DNA from: Sphingomonas sp. SORGH_AS_0950
Lineage (GTDB): Bacteria > Pseudomonadota > Alphaproteobacteria > Sphingomonadales > Sphingomonadaceae
NCBI RefSeq assembly: GCF_030818415.1
Contig: NZ_JAUTAE010000001.1
Coordinates: forward strand, 2,878,001-2,942,000
Reading direction: 5' to 3'
DNA: 64,000 nucleotides
In this document: piece after piece, positions 55,641-64,000 of the stretch
How the letters are laid out: every line of letters starts with the position of its first letter
How positions within the stretch are numbered: position 1 is the first letter of the stretch
The notes under the pieces: model-generated
Seen by the model: only the letters and a program-made list of their open reading frames with translations
Databases searched by the model: none
What the model was told of the DNA's origin: nothing
Program-made: the position numbers and the translations under genes

Positions 55641-55946
55641 ATGTCGATGACCGTCCTTCTGGCTCTGCTCGCCGCACCGATGGGTCCGCCGCCGATGATC
55701 GGGTCGCCCCCCGATCAACGTCGCGGCGACCAGATGCGCGCGGCCCAGGCCCGCCGGGAAGGCAATCTGTCGCTGCGCGAGATCGAGGCGCGGGTGGTGC
55801 CCACCATGCGCGATTCGCAATATATCGGCTTCGACTATGATGCGGGCGCGGCCATTTACACGCTGAAGTTCCTGCGCAATGGCACGGTCATCTGGGTGGA
55901 GGTCGACGGTCGCACCGGCCGCGTCATCGGCCGGACCGACGGGTGA
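55641..55946 (+). CDS. PepSY-domain small exported protein
   Basis: 101 residues. A short hydrophobic N-terminus (MSMTVLLALLAAP) is followed by a Pro/Gly-rich stretch and a PepSY-like domain (LSLREIEARVVPTMRDSQYIGFDYDAGAAIYTLKFLRNGTVIWVEVDGRTGRVIGR). PepSY domains are thought to be inhibitory or sensory modules and often accompany two-component systems. It precedes the response regulator by 43 nt in the same direction, so a shared role in the sensing pathway is plausible. Confidence 0.85.
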   Translation: MSMTVLLALLAAPMGPPPMIGSPPDQRRGDQMRAAQARREGNLSLREIEARVVPTMRDSQYIGFDYDAGAAIYTLKFLRNGTVIWVEVDGRTGRVIGRTDG

Positions 55947-55989
55947 GCGCGACCCCCGCCGGTTGCAATCGAACAACAGGAGTTTTGCG

Positions 55990-56676
55990 ATGCGCGTTCT
56001 GATCGTCGAGGACGAGCCCAATCTCGGCCAGCAGTTGAAGTCCACGCTGGAGGGTGCGGGCTATGCCATCGACCTGGCCACCGATGGCGAGGAGGGGCAT
56101 TTCCTGGGTTCGACCGAAAGCTATGACGCGATCGTGCTCGACCTGGGCCTGCCCGAGATTGACGGGCTGACCGTGCTCGACCGCTGGCGCAAGGAGGGCA
56201 AGACCATGCCCGTCCTCGTCCTGACCGCGCGCGACAGCTGGTCGGACAAGGTCGCCGGGCTCGACGCGGGCGCCGACGACTATGTCGCCAAGCCGTTCCA
56301 GACCGAGGAGCTGATCGCCCGTCTGCGCGCGCTGATCCGGCGCGCCAGCGGCAACGCCTCGTCCGAGCTGACCGCCGGCGACGTCCGCCTCGACACCCGT
56401 TCGGGCAAGGTCACGCGGGCGGGCGAGCCGGTGAAGCTGACCGCGCAGGAATATAAGCTGCTGTCCTATCTGCTCCACCACAAGGGCAAGGTGGTCAGCC
56501 GCACCGAGCTGATCGAGCATATCTACGACCAGGATTTCGACCGCGATTCGAACACGATCGAGGTGTTCGTGACGCGCATCCGCAAGAAGCTGGGCCAGGA
56601 CGTGATCACCACCATTCGCGGCCTGGGCTACAGCCTGGACGATCCGGCGGCCGGGTCGGCGGGCGCGGCGGCCTGA
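55990..56676 (+). CDS. OmpR-family response regulator
   Basis: 228 residues. The receiver domain has acidic D8/E9, phospho-acceptor D51 in VLDLGLPEIDG, and Lys101 in DDYVAKPF. The C-terminal winged helix of the OmpR type contains KLTAQEYKLLSYLLHHKGKVVSRTELIEHIYDQDFDRDSNTIEVFVTRIRKKLG. It resembles PhoP/FeuP-like regulators. It is followed by the cognate kinase 25 nt downstream, and an AGGAG SD precedes the ATG. The target regulon is unknown. Confidence 0.95.
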   Translation: MRVLIVEDEPNLGQQLKSTLEGAGYAIDLATDGEEGHFLGSTESYDAIVLDLGLPEIDGLTVLDRWRKEGKTMPVLVLTARDSWSDKVAGLDAGADDYVAKPFQTEELIARLRALIRRASGNASSELTAGDVRLDTRSGKVTRAGEPVKLTAQEYKLLSYLLHHKGKVVSRTELIEHIYDQDFDRDSNTIEVFVTRIRKKLGQDVITTIRGLGYSLDDPAAGSAGAAA

Positions 56677-56701
56677 CCGGCGGCCGCACCGGGACATTGC
56701 C

Positions 56702-58132
56702 ATGAAGGACGGTGCCACCCTGCGCCCGACGCGGCGTACCGGATCGCTGTCGCGTCGCATGATCCTGATCGCCGCGGGGTGGATCACGGTCCTGCTGGCG
56801 GGCGGCGGCTTCGCGCTCGACCGGGTGCTGGTGTCGGCGGTCACGCAGAATTTCGACGACCGGCTGGCCTATGTGCTGCGCTCGCTGCTCGTCTCGGCGG
56901 AGATCCAGCAGGGCGAGGTGTGGTTCAGCCGCGAGCCCGCCGACCAGGCGTTTCTGGAGCCGGGCTCGGGCGTCTATTGGCAGGTGTCGGCACCGGGGCG
57001 CGAGGCGTTTCCCTCGCGATCCCTGTGGGACCGGCAGCTGGCCTATGGCACGCCGCACAATGACGACAGCATCCACACCTATAACAGCGACCAGTTCCCC
57101 GAGGAAAAGCTGCGCATCGTCGAACGCGATGTGAAGCTGCCCGGGTCGGAGGTGCGCTGGCGGTTCCAGGTCGCGCAGAGCCGCCAGGGGCTGGACGCGC
57201 AGATCGCCGCGCTCCGGCGGACGCTGGTGCGCAGCTTCGCGCTGCTGGCGATCGGGCTGTTGCTGATGGCGGCGATCCAGACCTTCTACGGCCTTTATCC
57301 GCTACGCCGGGTGCGCGAGGATATCGCGGCGATGCGCGCCGGGCGGGCGGACCGGATTTCCGACGCCATGCCCGACGAGGTCGCGCCGCTGGTCGAGGAA
57401 CTCAACGCGCTGGTCGAGCATAACGAGAAGCAGGCCGAGGAGGCGCGGCGGCATGCGGGCAATCTGGCGCACGCGCTCAAGACTCCGCTGACCGTCATCA
57501 TGAACGCCGCCACCGCGCATGCCGACGATCTGGCCGAGACGGTGATCCGCGAGGCGCGAACGATGCGGCGGCAGGTCGACCACCATCTGGCGCGCGCCCG
57601 CGCGGTCGGGCGGCGCGGCTCGGCGCACAGCCGGGCGGAGGTCTGGCCCAGCCTGCAATCGGTCGAGCGCGCCGTCGGCCGCCTCTATCGCCACGCCCGG
57701 ATCGATGTCGACGGGCCGAAGGACCTGGTCGTCCATGTCGAGCGCCAGGACCTGGACGAGATGCTGGGCAATCTGGTCGAGAACGCGGCCAAATATGGCG
57801 GCGGCAGCGTCTTCGTGACGGTGGCCGCGCAGGCCGGCTTCGTCGAGATCCTGGTCGAAGACGACGGCACCGGCATCCCCGAAAGCGAACGCGTCCGCAT
57901 CTTCGATCGCGGCGTCCGGCTGGACACGGGCAAGCCTGGCACGGGACTGGGCCTCGCCATCGTGCGCGACGTGGCGGAGATTTACGGCGGCACCGTGTCG
58001 CTGGAGGAGAGCGAGGACCTGGGCGGCCTGCTGGTGCGGCTCAGGCTTCCGGCGGCGGTGACAGCGGTTTGTGATCCACTATGGGGCGATCCGGGTATTT
58101 CCCGGATTGCCGCTGGGCCGCTGATCCGTTAG
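56702..58132 (+). CDS. Sensor histidine kinase (PhoQ-like)
   Basis: 476 residues. A membrane helix (about 19-42) is followed by a periplasmic sensor, a second helix (about 178-198), a HAMP-like linker and a dimerisation domain with the phospho-acceptor His in NLAHALKTPLTVIMNAA (about 257). The ATPase domain has N-box DEMLGNLVENAAKYGGG, G1 VEDDGTGIPESERVRIFDRG and G2 GTGLGLAIV. PhoQ/FeuQ-type architecture fits the partner regulator. The end (VCDPLWGDPGISRIAAGPLIR) after the conserved barrel is unusual and may be a slightly extended C-terminus. Confidence 0.93.
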   Translation: MKDGATLRPTRRTGSLSRRMILIAAGWITVLLAGGGFALDRVLVSAVTQNFDDRLAYVLRSLLVSAEIQQGEVWFSREPADQAFLEPGSGVYWQVSAPGREAFPSRSLWDRQLAYGTPHNDDSIHTYNSDQFPEEKLRIVERDVKLPGSEVRWRFQVAQSRQGLDAQIAALRRTLVRSFALLAIGLLLMAAIQTFYGLYPLRRVREDIAAMRAGRADRISDAMPDEVAPLVEELNALVEHNEKQAEEARRHAGNLAHALKTPLTVIMNAATAHADDLAETVIREARTMRRQVDHHLARARAVGRRGSAHSRAEVWPSLQSVERAVGRLYRHARIDVDGPKDLVVHVERQDLDEMLGNLVENAAKYGGGSVFVTVAAQAGFVEILVEDDGTGIPESERVRIFDRGVRLDTGKPGTGLGLAIVRDVAEIYGGTVSLEESEDLGGLLVRLRLPAAVTAVCDPLWGDPGISRIAAGPLIR

Positions 58133-58179
58133 CCGCCCCCGCCTGTCGATGCTCGGGGCATCGGCAACGGGGGAAATCC

Positions 58180-58668
58180 ATGAAAATGATCAAGGGACTC
58201 GCGCTCGTCGCGGGTTTGTGTGCTGCGTCACCGGCGCTGGCCAAGGGCTTTGGTGTGGAGCTGAACGGCGCCAATGCGCAGGACCGCTGGGGCGGGGAAA
58301 TCGGGCTGGGCTATGCTGTCGACATCGGACGACTCAGCCTGCGTCCGATCGGTGGTGTCTTCATCCATCATGACGAGAATAATCCCAATTCGCGGGACTA
58401 TTTCAGTAACGGCCAGTCGCGGTGCCGTGCGCCCGATGGCCGTTTCACCAATGACGGGAACTGCCTCGCCATCGCGTTCAAGGGCTATGCCAAGGCAGAG
58501 GCTGTCTATGTCTTTCCACACAGTGTCGAGATCGGCGGCGGCGCACGGGTCAGCAGCGATGCCGTGCGCGGTTACGCCACGCTGGCCGTCCCGCTCAGCG
58601 AGCGGGCGCGGGTCAAGGCCAATGCCGGCGACCGCTATTACGCGCTCGGCGTGACCTTCGGCTTCTAA
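58180..58668 (+). CDS. Small exported protein, predicted outer-membrane beta-barrel
   Basis: 162 residues with a clear signal peptide (MKMIKGLALVAGLCAASPALA-K). The mature part has alternating strand-like segments (FGVELNGANAQDRWGGEIGLGYAVDIGRLSLRPIGGVFIH, AVYVFPHSVEIGGGARVSSDAVRGYATLAVPLSERARVKANAGDRYYALGVTFGF) and ends in Phe, as do many outer-membrane proteins. Two Cys (SRCRAPDG, GNCLA) may form a disulfide. No family is recognised. A strong GGGGGAAA SD precedes the ATG. The function is unknown. Confidence 0.8.
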   Translation: MKMIKGLALVAGLCAASPALAKGFGVELNGANAQDRWGGEIGLGYAVDIGRLSLRPIGGVFIHHDENNPNSRDYFSNGQSRCRAPDGRFTNDGNCLAIAFKGYAKAEAVYVFPHSVEIGGGARVSSDAVRGYATLAVPLSERARVKANAGDRYYALGVTFGF

Positions 58669-58676
58669 CTTATGGA

Positions 58677-58700
58677 GTGGCGGCCCCGTCAGGCCGCCAC
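58677..58700. terminator. GC hairpin between convergent genes
   Basis: The arms GTGGCGGCC and GGCCGCCAC lie around a 6-nt loop between the barrel gene stop (58668) and the LLM gene. The right-hand arm is in the 3' end of the LLM coding sequence. Confidence 0.5.
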
Positions 58701-59690
58701 CGTCTCCAGCGCATCCATCGCCCGCGCGGCGATGCCGATGGACCGTTTGCGCGCCTCGTGGTCGAAGATCGAACTGACCACCATCACCTCGTCCACCTTG
58801 CTCCGCTCGACAAAGGCGGCGAGCTGCCGTTCCACGGTCGCGGGCGCGCCGATCGCCGAGCAGGACAGGACATGGTCGAGGATCGCGGCCCCCTGCGCGC
58901 CCAGGCTCTCGCGATAGCCGGGGACGGGCGGGGGCAGCTTGCCCGGGTTGCCGGTGCGCAGCGCGACAAAGGCCTGTTGCTGCGAGCTCGCCAGCAGCTC
59001 CGCCTCTTCGTCGGTGTCGGCGGCGAAGACGTTGAACCCCGCCATCGCATGGGGCTTGTCGAGCACCGCCGACGGCCGGAAGTCGCGGCGATAGACGGCC
59101 AGCGCGTCGTCCAGCGCGTCGGGCGCGAAGTGCGAGGCGAAGGCATAGGGCAGGCCCAGCGCGGCGGCGAGCTGCGCGCCGTAGAGGCTCGATCCCAGGA
59201 TCCACATTTGCGGCCGCGCGCCCGCGCCCGGCGTCGCGACGATGCCGGTCTGGCCGTCATCGGCGAAATAGCTTTGCAGCTCCATCACGTCGCGCGGAAA
59301 GCCATTGGGGTCGCTGTCCAGCGTCCGGCGCAGCGCGCGCGCGACGCGCTGGTCCGATCCGGGCGCGCGGCCCAGCCCCAGGTCGATCCGGCCGGGGAAC
59401 AGCGCGTCGAGCGTCCCGAACTGTTCGGCGATGGTCAGCGGGGCATGGTTGGGCAGCATGATGCCGCCAGCACCGATGCGGATCGTCTTGGTCGCCTGCC
59501 CGACATGCGCCAGCACGACGGCGGTCGCGGCCGAGGCGATGCCGGTCATGCCGTGATGCTCGGCGGTCCAGTATCGGTGATAGCCGTTCGCCTCGGCATG
59601 AGCGGCCAGGTCGGCGGCATTGGCCAGCGCCTGCGCCACGGTGCCGCCCTGAATGACGGGCACCAGATCGAGCAAGGAATAACGTGTCAT
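58689..59690 (-). CDS. LLM-class flavin-dependent oxidoreductase (MsnO8-like)
   Basis: 333 residues with luciferase-like monooxygenase features: [98 protein letters not shown]. The second segment, with the H..PL..AEQ and [11 protein letters not shown] signatures, is typical of the MsnO8/YhbW-type LLM subfamily. These use F420 or FMN, and the substrate is unknown. It is convergent with the small barrel protein gene; a hairpin lies between them. Confidence 0.93.
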   Translation of the reverse strand: MTRYSLLDLVPVIQGGTVAQALANAADLAAHAEANGYHRYWTAEHHGMTGIASAATAVVLAHVGQATKTIRIGAGGIMLPNHAPLTIAEQFGTLDALFPGRIDLGLGRAPGSDQRVARALRRTLDSDPNGFPRDVMELQSYFADDGQTGIVATPGAGARPQMWILGSSLYGAQLAAALGLPYAFASHFAPDALDDALAVYRRDFRPSAVLDKPHAMAGFNVFAADTDEEAELLASSQQQAFVALRTGNPGKLPPPVPGYRESLGAQGAAILDHVLSCSAIGAPATVERQLAAFVERSKVDEVMVVSSIFDHEARKRSIGIAARAMDALETVAA

Positions 59691-59739
59691 AAGAGCAAGA
59701 TGGGGGTGACGCGCGCCCTTCGCCAGCCAAGACCGGGTA

Positions 59740-62010
59740 TCAGAAGGTCAAGCCGTACTTCACCGCCGCCCCGCGCTCGTCGGGCAGGGCGGCGATCTGC
59801 CCCGGATCGTGCCGCCAGAACAGATGGGTGGACAGCTCGCCCGCGCCCAGCGGCACGGCATGGCGCGCCTCGATCAGCGTCTCGCGCCCGGTCGGCGCCA
59901 GCGCCAGCCGCTGCGTGGTCCAGCCGTCGACCTGCCCGGCGGCATAATCCCAATGCGCCGGGAGCCGCACGTCGAGCCCGCCGCCGGTGACGCGCAGCGG
60001 TTGCGACAGCCGCACGTCCAGTCGGTCGCCGCCGAACAGGCCGCGCTTGCCCGCCTCGACCGACCAGGACCGGCTGACCAGCAGCCCGCCGCCCATGCCG
60101 CCGAACGCGTCGGTCCAGCCCCGGCGCCAATGCCCCGCCAGCGTCCAGCCGCCATCGCTGCGCCAGCGTGCGGCGGCATCAGCGAACCAGCTGGTCGCGC
60201 GCGGTTGCCCCAGCGCGCCGCCGAACCAGCCGCCCAGCACCGTCGACCGCTCGGCCAGCCGGGTCAGGCCCAGCGTCGTCGCGATCGCCCCGACGCGCCG
60301 GTCGAGCCCCAGTGCCATCTGGTCGTAGCGCGGCGGCGTCATCCCCGGCACGGCGGCGGCGAAGCGGCCATTCTCGGCCGACAGGCTGATGCCGAGCGCA
60401 CCCAGCCGCTGGCGCAGCGCCGCCGAGGCGCGCGGTGCCCGGTCGATGCCGAAGCCCGGATCGGTCAGCAGGAAGCCTGGCCCCGCCTGTCCGGTCCACC
60501 CGGCCACCAGCGCGTCGGCACCGCTGGCAAAGCCGAAGCCGATGGCGGTGTCGGGCGCCAGCGCCTGGGTCATCGTGCCCGCGACGATCCGGCGACCGGC
60601 GGCGGGCGCGTCGGAGGGGACGATGGCGCGCAGCCGTGCCTCGCCCGCCGTGGTGATCGCGCTGGTGACCGCGATCGTGCGGACACCGTCGGACAGGCTC
60701 GCGCCTTCGATCCGGCCGAGCAGGCTGGGGGCGAGCAGCGCGCGCGGCGCGGCGCGTGCCACCGTGCCCGACAGATCGAGCTGATAGGCGCGCGCATAGC
60801 CGTCGAGCGCAACCATGCGCAGCCCCGCGACGGCCGCGTCGCCCATGGCGGGGGACAGGCGCGCATTGACCGACAGCGAGACGGCGGCTCCGCCCGATCC
60901 CGTGCCAGCCACGTTCAACGCGCCGATCGGCTGGAAGGCGTTGGTCAGGTCCAGCGTCCCCCGGCCATAGACGCCGTCGCTGCCCGCCGATCCCGTGTCG
61001 CGCGCGGTGCGCAGCAACAGCTCGACGATCTGCGCGGCGGTCAGGTTGGGAAAGGCCTGGGCCAGCAGCGCGGCGGCGCCGCTGATCTGGGGCGCGGCGA
61101 AGGAGGTGCCCGACCACAGCTTGCGCGTGCCGGTCTGGTCGGGCGCCTCGACCATCTCGCCCAGCGCGGTCAGGTAGTGCGCGGCGGACTGGCCCGCGCG
61201 GTTGCTGAAGCTGGAGATGACGCCGCTGGCATTGACCGACCCGGCGATGATGACCTGGCCGCGCGCGACGCTGGCATCGTTGGCGATCTGGGCCAGCGCG
61301 GTGGGATCGGCCTCGCCGTCATTGCCGGCCGCGATCACCACGACCATCCCCGCCGCCGTCGCCCGGCCGATCGCGGCGGTCAGGCTGGTGGGCGGAGTCT
61401 CGTTGGCGCCCAGCGAGATGTTGACCACCTTCGCGCCCGATTGCCGCGCCACGTCCAGCCCGCGCGTGATCGCATCGAGCGGAAAGGCGCAACCGCTGCC
61501 CGCATCGCCCCCGGCGGTGCTGGAGCAGCTGCCGGGCCGGTCGGCGCGCAGGACCACCAGTGTCGCGTCGAACGCGACCCCCTGCGCCCGGACGCCGTCG
61601 CGCCCCCCTGCGGCGGTGAAGGCGACGGCGGTGCCGTGCCCGTCCTCGTCGGTGATGCCGCGCGTTCCCGCGACATCCGAGGAAGCGCTGGCGATTCGTC
61701 CGGCGAACAGCGTGTTCGTCGTGTCGATCCCCGAATCGATGATGCCGAGCGCGACGCCCTTGCCGGTCGCCCCGCGTTGATAGGCGGCCAGCGCGTTCAT
61801 CGCGACCGCCCCCGTCGTCGCGCGATACCCGGCGGTGTCGTAATTGGGGATCGGGGTGGGCGTCGGCGTGGGGCTCGGCGTCGGCGTGACCATGGGCGGC
61901 GTCGGTGTCGGCTGGATGCCCGATCCGGCCCCGCCGCACGCGCCGAGCGTCAGGCCGGTCGCCAGCACCGTCGCAATGCCGGTCATGCCCCGCAGGCGCT
62001 CGATCCTCAC
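59740..62010 (-). CDS. S8 (subtilisin-like) serine protease, lipoprotein with predicted C-terminal barrel
   Basis: 756 residues. A lipobox ends in TLGAC, followed by a (TP)-rich linker (about 33-55). The subtilase domain has catalytic Asp92 in GIIDSGID, His125 in [10 protein letters not shown], Asn230 in AAGND and Ser303 in [15 protein letters not shown]. The remaining about 400 residues are rich in strand-like, Gly/aromatic segments and end in KYGLTF, the Phe-terminal form of outer-membrane barrel proteins. A subtilase-autotransporter is the closest architecture (SphB1-like). A lipid anchor plus barrel would be unusual, so the barrel is inference. Confidence 0.88.
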   Translation of the reverse strand: MRIERLRGMTGIATVLATGLTLGACGGAGSGIQPTPTPPMVTPTPSPTPTPTPIPNYDTAGYRATTGAVAMNALAAYQRGATGKGVALGIIDSGIDTTNTLFAGRIASASSDVAGTRGITDEDGHGTAVAFTAAGGRDGVRAQGVAFDATLVVLRADRPGSCSSTAGGDAGSGCAFPLDAITRGLDVARQSGAKVVNISLGANETPPTSLTAAIGRATAAGMVVVIAAGNDGEADPTALAQIANDASVARGQVIIAGSVNASGVISSFSNRAGQSAAHYLTALGEMVEAPDQTGTRKLWSGTSFAAPQISGAAALLAQAFPNLTAAQIVELLLRTARDTGSAGSDGVYGRGTLDLTNAFQPIGALNVAGTGSGGAAVSLSVNARLSPAMGDAAVAGLRMVALDGYARAYQLDLSGTVARAAPRALLAPSLLGRIEGASLSDGVRTIAVTSAITTAGEARLRAIVPSDAPAAGRRIVAGTMTQALAPDTAIGFGFASGADALVAGWTGQAGPGFLLTDPGFGIDRAPRASAALRQRLGALGISLSAENGRFAAAVPGMTPPRYDQMALGLDRRVGAIATTLGLTRLAERSTVLGGWFGGALGQPRATSWFADAAARWRSDGGWTLAGHWRRGWTDAFGGMGGGLLVSRSWSVEAGKRGLFGGDRLDVRLSQPLRVTGGGLDVRLPAHWDYAAGQVDGWTTQRLALAPTGRETLIEARHAVPLGAGELSTHLFWRHDPGQIAALPDERGAAVKYGLTF

Positions 62011-62115
62011 ATATCCCCCTTTGTCCGACCCCGTGTACGGTCCTTATCGCCGATCCTGCATCCTGACGAGCCCGGCGGCTTGCGGCGAGGCGACGGCCCG
62101 CCTACACGCCCGACC

Positions 62116-62778
62116 ATGCTGCCCGCCCTTGCCCATATCGACGCGTGGATCTTCGATCTGGACAATACGCTGTATCCGGCGAGCGCCAATCTGTTCGCGC
62201 ATATCGACCGACGGATGACCGCGTTCGTCGGCGAGCTGCTGGGCCTGGACCCCGCCGAGGCGTTCCGCGTGCAGAAGGAATATTTCCACGCGCACGGCAC
62301 CACGCTGGCCGGGCTGATGGCCGAGCATGACGTCGATCCCGCCGCCTTCCTGGCCTATGTCCATGATATCGAGATGGACGTGCTGGAACAGGACGCGCCG
62401 CTCGCCGCCGCGCTGGCGAAGCTGCCGGGGCGCAAGCTGGTCTTCACCAATGGCGACAAGCCCTATGCGCTGAAGGTCCTCGACCGGCTGGGGCTGGGCG
62501 AGCATTTCGAGGCGGTGCACGACATCACCGCCATGGGCCTGGTCCCCAAGCCGCAGCCCTCCGCCTATGCGGGGCTGTGCGCGGCGTTCGACATCGATCC
62601 GACCCGCGCCATCTTCTTCGAGGACATGGCGCGCAACCTGATCCCCGCCAAGGCGATCGGGATGACGACCGTGTGGGTCGACAACGGCTCCGAACAGGGG
62701 CCCGAGGCCGCCCGCGACCATATCGACTATACCGTCCACGCGCTGACGCCGTGGCTGACGAGCATTTTGGAGGACTGA
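62116..62778 (+). CDS. HAD pyrimidine 5'-nucleotidase (YjjG/SDT1-like)
   Basis: 220 residues. HAD motif I is [21 protein letters not shown], the LYP insert of this pyrimidine 5'-nucleotidase group. Motif II is [20 protein letters not shown], the motif III Lys is in [10 protein letters not shown], and motif IV is [14 protein letters not shown]. It dephosphorylates pyrimidine nucleotides or related phosphomonoesters. It is followed by dapD 2 nt after the stop, in the same operon. Confidence 0.93.
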   Translation: MLPALAHIDAWIFDLDNTLYPASANLFAHIDRRMTAFVGELLGLDPAEAFRVQKEYFHAHGTTLAGLMAEHDVDPAAFLAYVHDIEMDVLEQDAPLAAALAKLPGRKLVFTNGDKPYALKVLDRLGLGEHFEAVHDITAMGLVPKPQPSAYAGLCAAFDIDPTRAIFFEDMARNLIPAKAIGMTTVWVDNGSEQGPEAARDHIDYTVHALTPWLTSILED

Positions 62779-62780
62779 CG

Positions 62781-63608
62781 ATGGCTCACGAACTGGCCGC
62801 CACCATCGATGCCGCCTGGGAAAACCGGGCTGAGCTGGGTTTCGCCACGCAAGGCGAGGCGCGGATCGCCGTCGACCGCGCGCTCGCGCTGCTCGACCGG
62901 GGCGAGGCGCGCGTGGCCGAGCCCGACGGGAATGGCGGCTGGACGGTCAACCAGTGGCTGAAAAAGGCGGTGCTGCTGTCGTTCCGCCTCAACGACAACG
63001 TCCTGATCGACAACGGCCCCGGTGCGGGCCACTGGTTCGACAAGGTGCCGTCGAAGTTCAGCGGCTGGTCCGAGGCCGAATTCCGCGCCGCCGGTTTCCG
63101 CGCGGTGCCCGGTTCGGTCGTGCGGCGCGGCGCGCATGTCGCCAAGGGCGCCATCCTGATGCCCAGCTTCGTCAATATCGGCGCCTATGTCGGTGAGGGC
63201 ACGATGGTCGACACCTGGGCGACGGTGGGCAGCTGCGCGCAGATCGGCAAGAATGTCCACCTGTCGGGCGGGGCGGGCATCGGCGGCGTGCTCGAGCCGC
63301 TCCAGGCGGGTCCCGTTATCATCGAGGACGGCGCGTTCATCGGCGCGCGCGCCGAAGTCGCCGAGGGCGTTCGCGTCGGCGAGGGCGCGGTGCTGTCGAT
63401 GGGCGTGTATCTGGGCGCTTCGACCAAGATCATCGACCGCGAGACGGGCGAAGTCTTCCGCGGCCATGTGCCGCCCTATTCGGTGGTGGTGCCGGGCACG
63501 ACCCCGTCGGTCGACGGCAAGCCGGGCCTGTACTGCGCGGTGATCGTCAAGCGCGTGGACGCGCAGACGCGCTCCAAGACCAGCATCAACGATCTGCTGC
63601 GGGATTGA
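62781..63608 (+). CDS. dapD: 2,3,4,5-tetrahydropyridine-2,6-dicarboxylate N-succinyltransferase
   Basis: 275 residues, matching the size of DapD. The N-terminal helical domain ([17 protein letters not shown]) is followed by the left-handed beta-helix of hexapeptide repeats ([64 protein letters not shown]) and the DapD-specific end [27 protein letters not shown]. It catalyses the succinyl-CoA-dependent step of lysine and diaminopimelate synthesis, needed for peptidoglycan. It is close downstream of the nucleotidase gene. Confidence 0.97.
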   Translation: MAHELAATIDAAWENRAELGFATQGEARIAVDRALALLDRGEARVAEPDGNGGWTVNQWLKKAVLLSFRLNDNVLIDNGPGAGHWFDKVPSKFSGWSEAEFRAAGFRAVPGSVVRRGAHVAKGAILMPSFVNIGAYVGEGTMVDTWATVGSCAQIGKNVHLSGGAGIGGVLEPLQAGPVIIEDGAFIGARAEVAEGVRVGEGAVLSMGVYLGASTKIIDRETGEVFRGHVPPYSVVVPGTTPSVDGKPGLYCAVIVKRVDAQTRSKTSINDLLRD

Positions 63609-63955
63609 TGATCTGGGCACGCCCCTCCCGTTTACGGGAGGGGATGGGGGAGGGCCTGGCCATAGGCGATGGTCTCTGTGAGACGCGATGTCCTCTCCAA
63701 ACCCCTCCCGCCTGCGGGAGGGGCTTATCGTTCACGCGAAGCCGCGAAGTCGCGAAGAAGAATGGGTTTCGCGCGGAGGCGCGGAGAACGCAGAGGTGTC
63801 GTACCGGACGGCAACCTTCATCCGGCCTCACCGGCCTGAGGCGAAAAGACGACGGTCTCCCGAAGCGATACCCCTCTGAGCCTCCGCGCCTCCGCGCGAA
63901 CACAATCTTCTCTGCTTCGCGGCATCGCGGCATCGCGGCTTCGCGTGAACCCAAA
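63609..63955. repeat. Composite palindromic repeat region
   Basis: 347 nt without a gene. 63613-63726 is a relative of the 127-bp GC-rich repeat (CCCCTCCCG.. and GGGAGGGG inversions), and 63728-63950 carries a second nested inverted repeat. Left arm TTCACGCGAAGCCGCGAAG matches the inverse of CTTCGCGGCATCGCGG..GCTTCGCGTGAAC, and TTCGCGCGGAGGCGCGGAG matches the inverse of CTCCGCGCCTCCGCGCGAA. It could form an extended hairpin. Confidence 0.75.
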
Positions 63956-64000
63956 TTACAAACCGACCCGCTTCGCCAGCCACCGCGCCGCAGCCTCCGG
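63956..64000 (-). CDS. 3' end of an unidentified gene (partial)
   Basis: The minus strand reads PEAAARWLAKRVGL then TAA at the window edge. The fragment is too short to identify. It is convergent with dapD across the repeat region. Confidence 0.4.
   Translation of the reverse strand, partial: PEAAARWLAKRVGL

Overview
This high-GC window looks like chromosome from an alphaproteobacterium of the Sphingomonadales, most likely a Sphingomonas. Supporting signs are a gene-transfer-agent (GTA)-type tail module with a Sphingomonas-like layout, EipA/DUF1134, DUF3597 and DUF2793 proteins, four large TonB-dependent receptor genes, a FecI/FecR regulatory pair, and many short palindromic intergenic repeats. 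The organism assignment is an inference from gene content; no rRNA is present.

Layout. 1-7300: the distal half of an RcGTA-like or prophage tail operon (major tail protein fragment, g10, g10.1, short tape measure, TIM-barrel distal tail protein, hub, NlpC/P60-like peptidase, host-interaction protein, DUF2793). 7414-12664: an OmpA-like porin, a PilZ protein, folate-dependent YgfZ, a dihydroorotase-like amidohydrolase, an unrecognised small protein and EipA. 12829-12918: tRNA-Ser(GCU). 13112-15509: a CE1-like esterase, DUF3597 and DUF4142 proteins. 15550-25858: iron or nutrient uptake, with a FecI/FecR/siderophore-receptor operon whose receptor is cut by an in-frame amber codon, two further TonB receptors and a class A acid phosphatase. 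25997-32867: a tightly coupled five-gene operon (SDR, GH130-like, epsilon-poly-lysine-synthetase-like NRPS, phosphopantetheinyl transferase, GNAT). 33180-43593: a DUF3857/transglutaminase protein, a Tat-exported Gfo/Idh/MocA oxidoreductase, an MBL hydrolase, a VOC protein, a small basic protein, another TonB receptor and a retropepsin/TPR protein. 43930-47578: an MFS / metallophosphoesterase / ArsB-like permease operon. 47688-51152: threonine synthase, a truncated SDR next to a MITE-like element, a DUF2238 protein and a dienelactone hydrolase. 51243-53706: TadE/TadE/TadG pilus genes. 53743-58668: Uup ABC-F ATPase, a PepSY / response regulator / histidine kinase operon, and a small outer-membrane barrel protein. 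58689-63608: a luciferase-like oxidoreductase, a lipoprotein subtilase with a possible C-terminal barrel, a HAD nucleotidase and dapD.

The most interesting locus is 25997-32867. The 1334-residue synthetase has the adenylation-carrier-(2 TM + soluble domain)x3 architecture of epsilon-poly-L-lysine synthetase (Pls). It is translationally coupled to its own phosphopantetheinyl transferase and to an acetyltransferase, and it follows an SDR and a GH130-like protein, a combination I do not recognise as a described pathway. A second theme is that nearly all tail-to-tail gene junctions carry a palindrome: a simple GC hairpin, a roughly 75-bp REP-like element, or GC-rich repeat pairs.
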